Virus record (IMG/VR): IMGVR_UViG_3300043395_000919
Coordinates: 1 to 32,735 of that record
Length of the DNA stretch: 32,735 nt
Strand: one strand, 5' to 3'
From: a virus
In this document: in pieces, positions 32,441 through 32,735 of the stretch
Position numbering within the stretch: the first letter of the stretch is position 1
Layout: the number at the start of each line of letters is the position of its first letter
The notes under the pieces: model-generated
Databases searched by the model: none
Told to the model about the DNA's origin: nothing
What the model saw: the letters and a program-made list of their open reading frames with translations, nothing else
Program-made: the position numbers and the translations under genes

Positions 32441-32735
32441 ATGGCCAAGTTTCCAGTTGAACCAGGTGACATTGATGGCATCATTGATGGCATTAACTAT
32501 GCACTGAGTGGACCCAGCGGTCTAGGACAAAACTTCAGTGGTTACGCAACCAGCCAACCTGGTTGGCTCACTGCCAACTTTAGATCACCCTTGGTAATCA
32601 CACCACAGGCCACCAGTGAAGCCTTAGGCAACACAGGTGCCTCAGCCTTAAACCCTGTGTATGAACCCACAGGCATTCAATCAGGTCTTTATGTGTATGG
32701 AACCAATGTGGCTGCGGGTGCCACAGTGACTGGTG
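32441..32735 (+). CDS. Structural protein, 3' end outside window
   Basis: An ATG three bases after the previous stop opens a frame that runs off the window. The visible 98 residues start MAKFPVEPGDIDGIIDGINY, continue SGPSGLGQNFSGY and PGWLTANFRSPLVI, and reach GLYVYGTNVAAGATVTG. The last segment matches the GTGIATGATVTNISG element inserted in the adaptor. The start resembles phage tail-complex proteins I recall from uncultured aquatic podoviruses, but I cannot name it. It probably continues the tail gene cluster. Confidence 0.68.
   Translation, partial: MAKFPVEPGDIDGIIDGINYALSGPSGLGQNFSGYATSQPGWLTANFRSPLVITPQATSEALGNTGASALNPVYEPTGIQSGLYVYGTNVAAGATVTG

Overview
This window is part of the genome of a tailed double-stranded DNA phage. 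It holds a nearly complete virion-morphogenesis region: large terminase, portal, scaffold, major capsid protein, tail adaptor, tail fibre, tail nozzle-like protein and internal or ejection proteins. Almost everything is on the + strand, tightly packed, with many ATGA or GTGA stop/start overlaps. The portal (with an acidic DIDGDGELELIEL-type segment), the capsid protein and the adaptor look like the podovirus families built around phage SU10. I judge this from memory of the families, not from a search. No integrase, repressor, DNA polymerase, RNA polymerase or obvious host gene is present. The host is probably Gram-negative: there is a cell-wall transglycosylase domain in a virion protein and a signal-peptide protein resembling a proteobacterial surface-adhesin family. 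The host genus cannot be read from this sequence.

Layout. Positions 1-6300 hold four virion proteins: a collagen-like GDS/GDT repeat protein cut by the left edge, a protein ending in an S74 chaperone-like domain, a 1081-residue transglycosylase-bearing protein and a Pro/Ala-rich protein. Positions 6300-9650 are a mixed accessory zone: an HNH endonuclease, a Dps-like ferritin, a reverse-strand GNAT-like gene, a GRPK-motif protein (possible small terminase), an endonuclease VII-like gene and small basic proteins. Positions 9686-20285 are the packaging and head block (terminase, a second HNH gene, portal, scaffold, capsid, adaptor). Positions 20295-26597 hold the tail fibre, then small genes including a coiled-coil/membrane protein, a 2-oxoglutarate oxygenase-like protein and a helix-turn-helix protein. 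Positions 26598-27008 are a non-coding block with two terminators and two tandem three-way-junction RNA folds. Positions 27305-29102 are an operon of unknown genes behind a good sigma70-type promoter. Positions 29103-29496 are a second, hairpin-rich non-coding block ending in a perfect-consensus sigma70 promoter that faces a 38-residue membrane protein and a secreted protein. The tail nozzle-like gene and a cut structural gene end the window.

The most interesting signal is regulatory. A motif CTAAATA or ATAAATA recurs in intergenic positions, like a T4-type late promoter. In three genes it sits so that TAAATA, six bases, then ATG follow exactly. In two HNH genes a sigma70-like -10 hexamer has the same six-base spacing. 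All five starts lack a good Shine-Dalgarno sequence, so I infer leaderless mRNAs made from two promoter classes. This is a hypothesis from spacing alone. Other points of note are a Dps-like protein that keeps all four ferroxidase ligands, the collagen-like repeat tract, and small beta-domains inserted in several tail-complex proteins.
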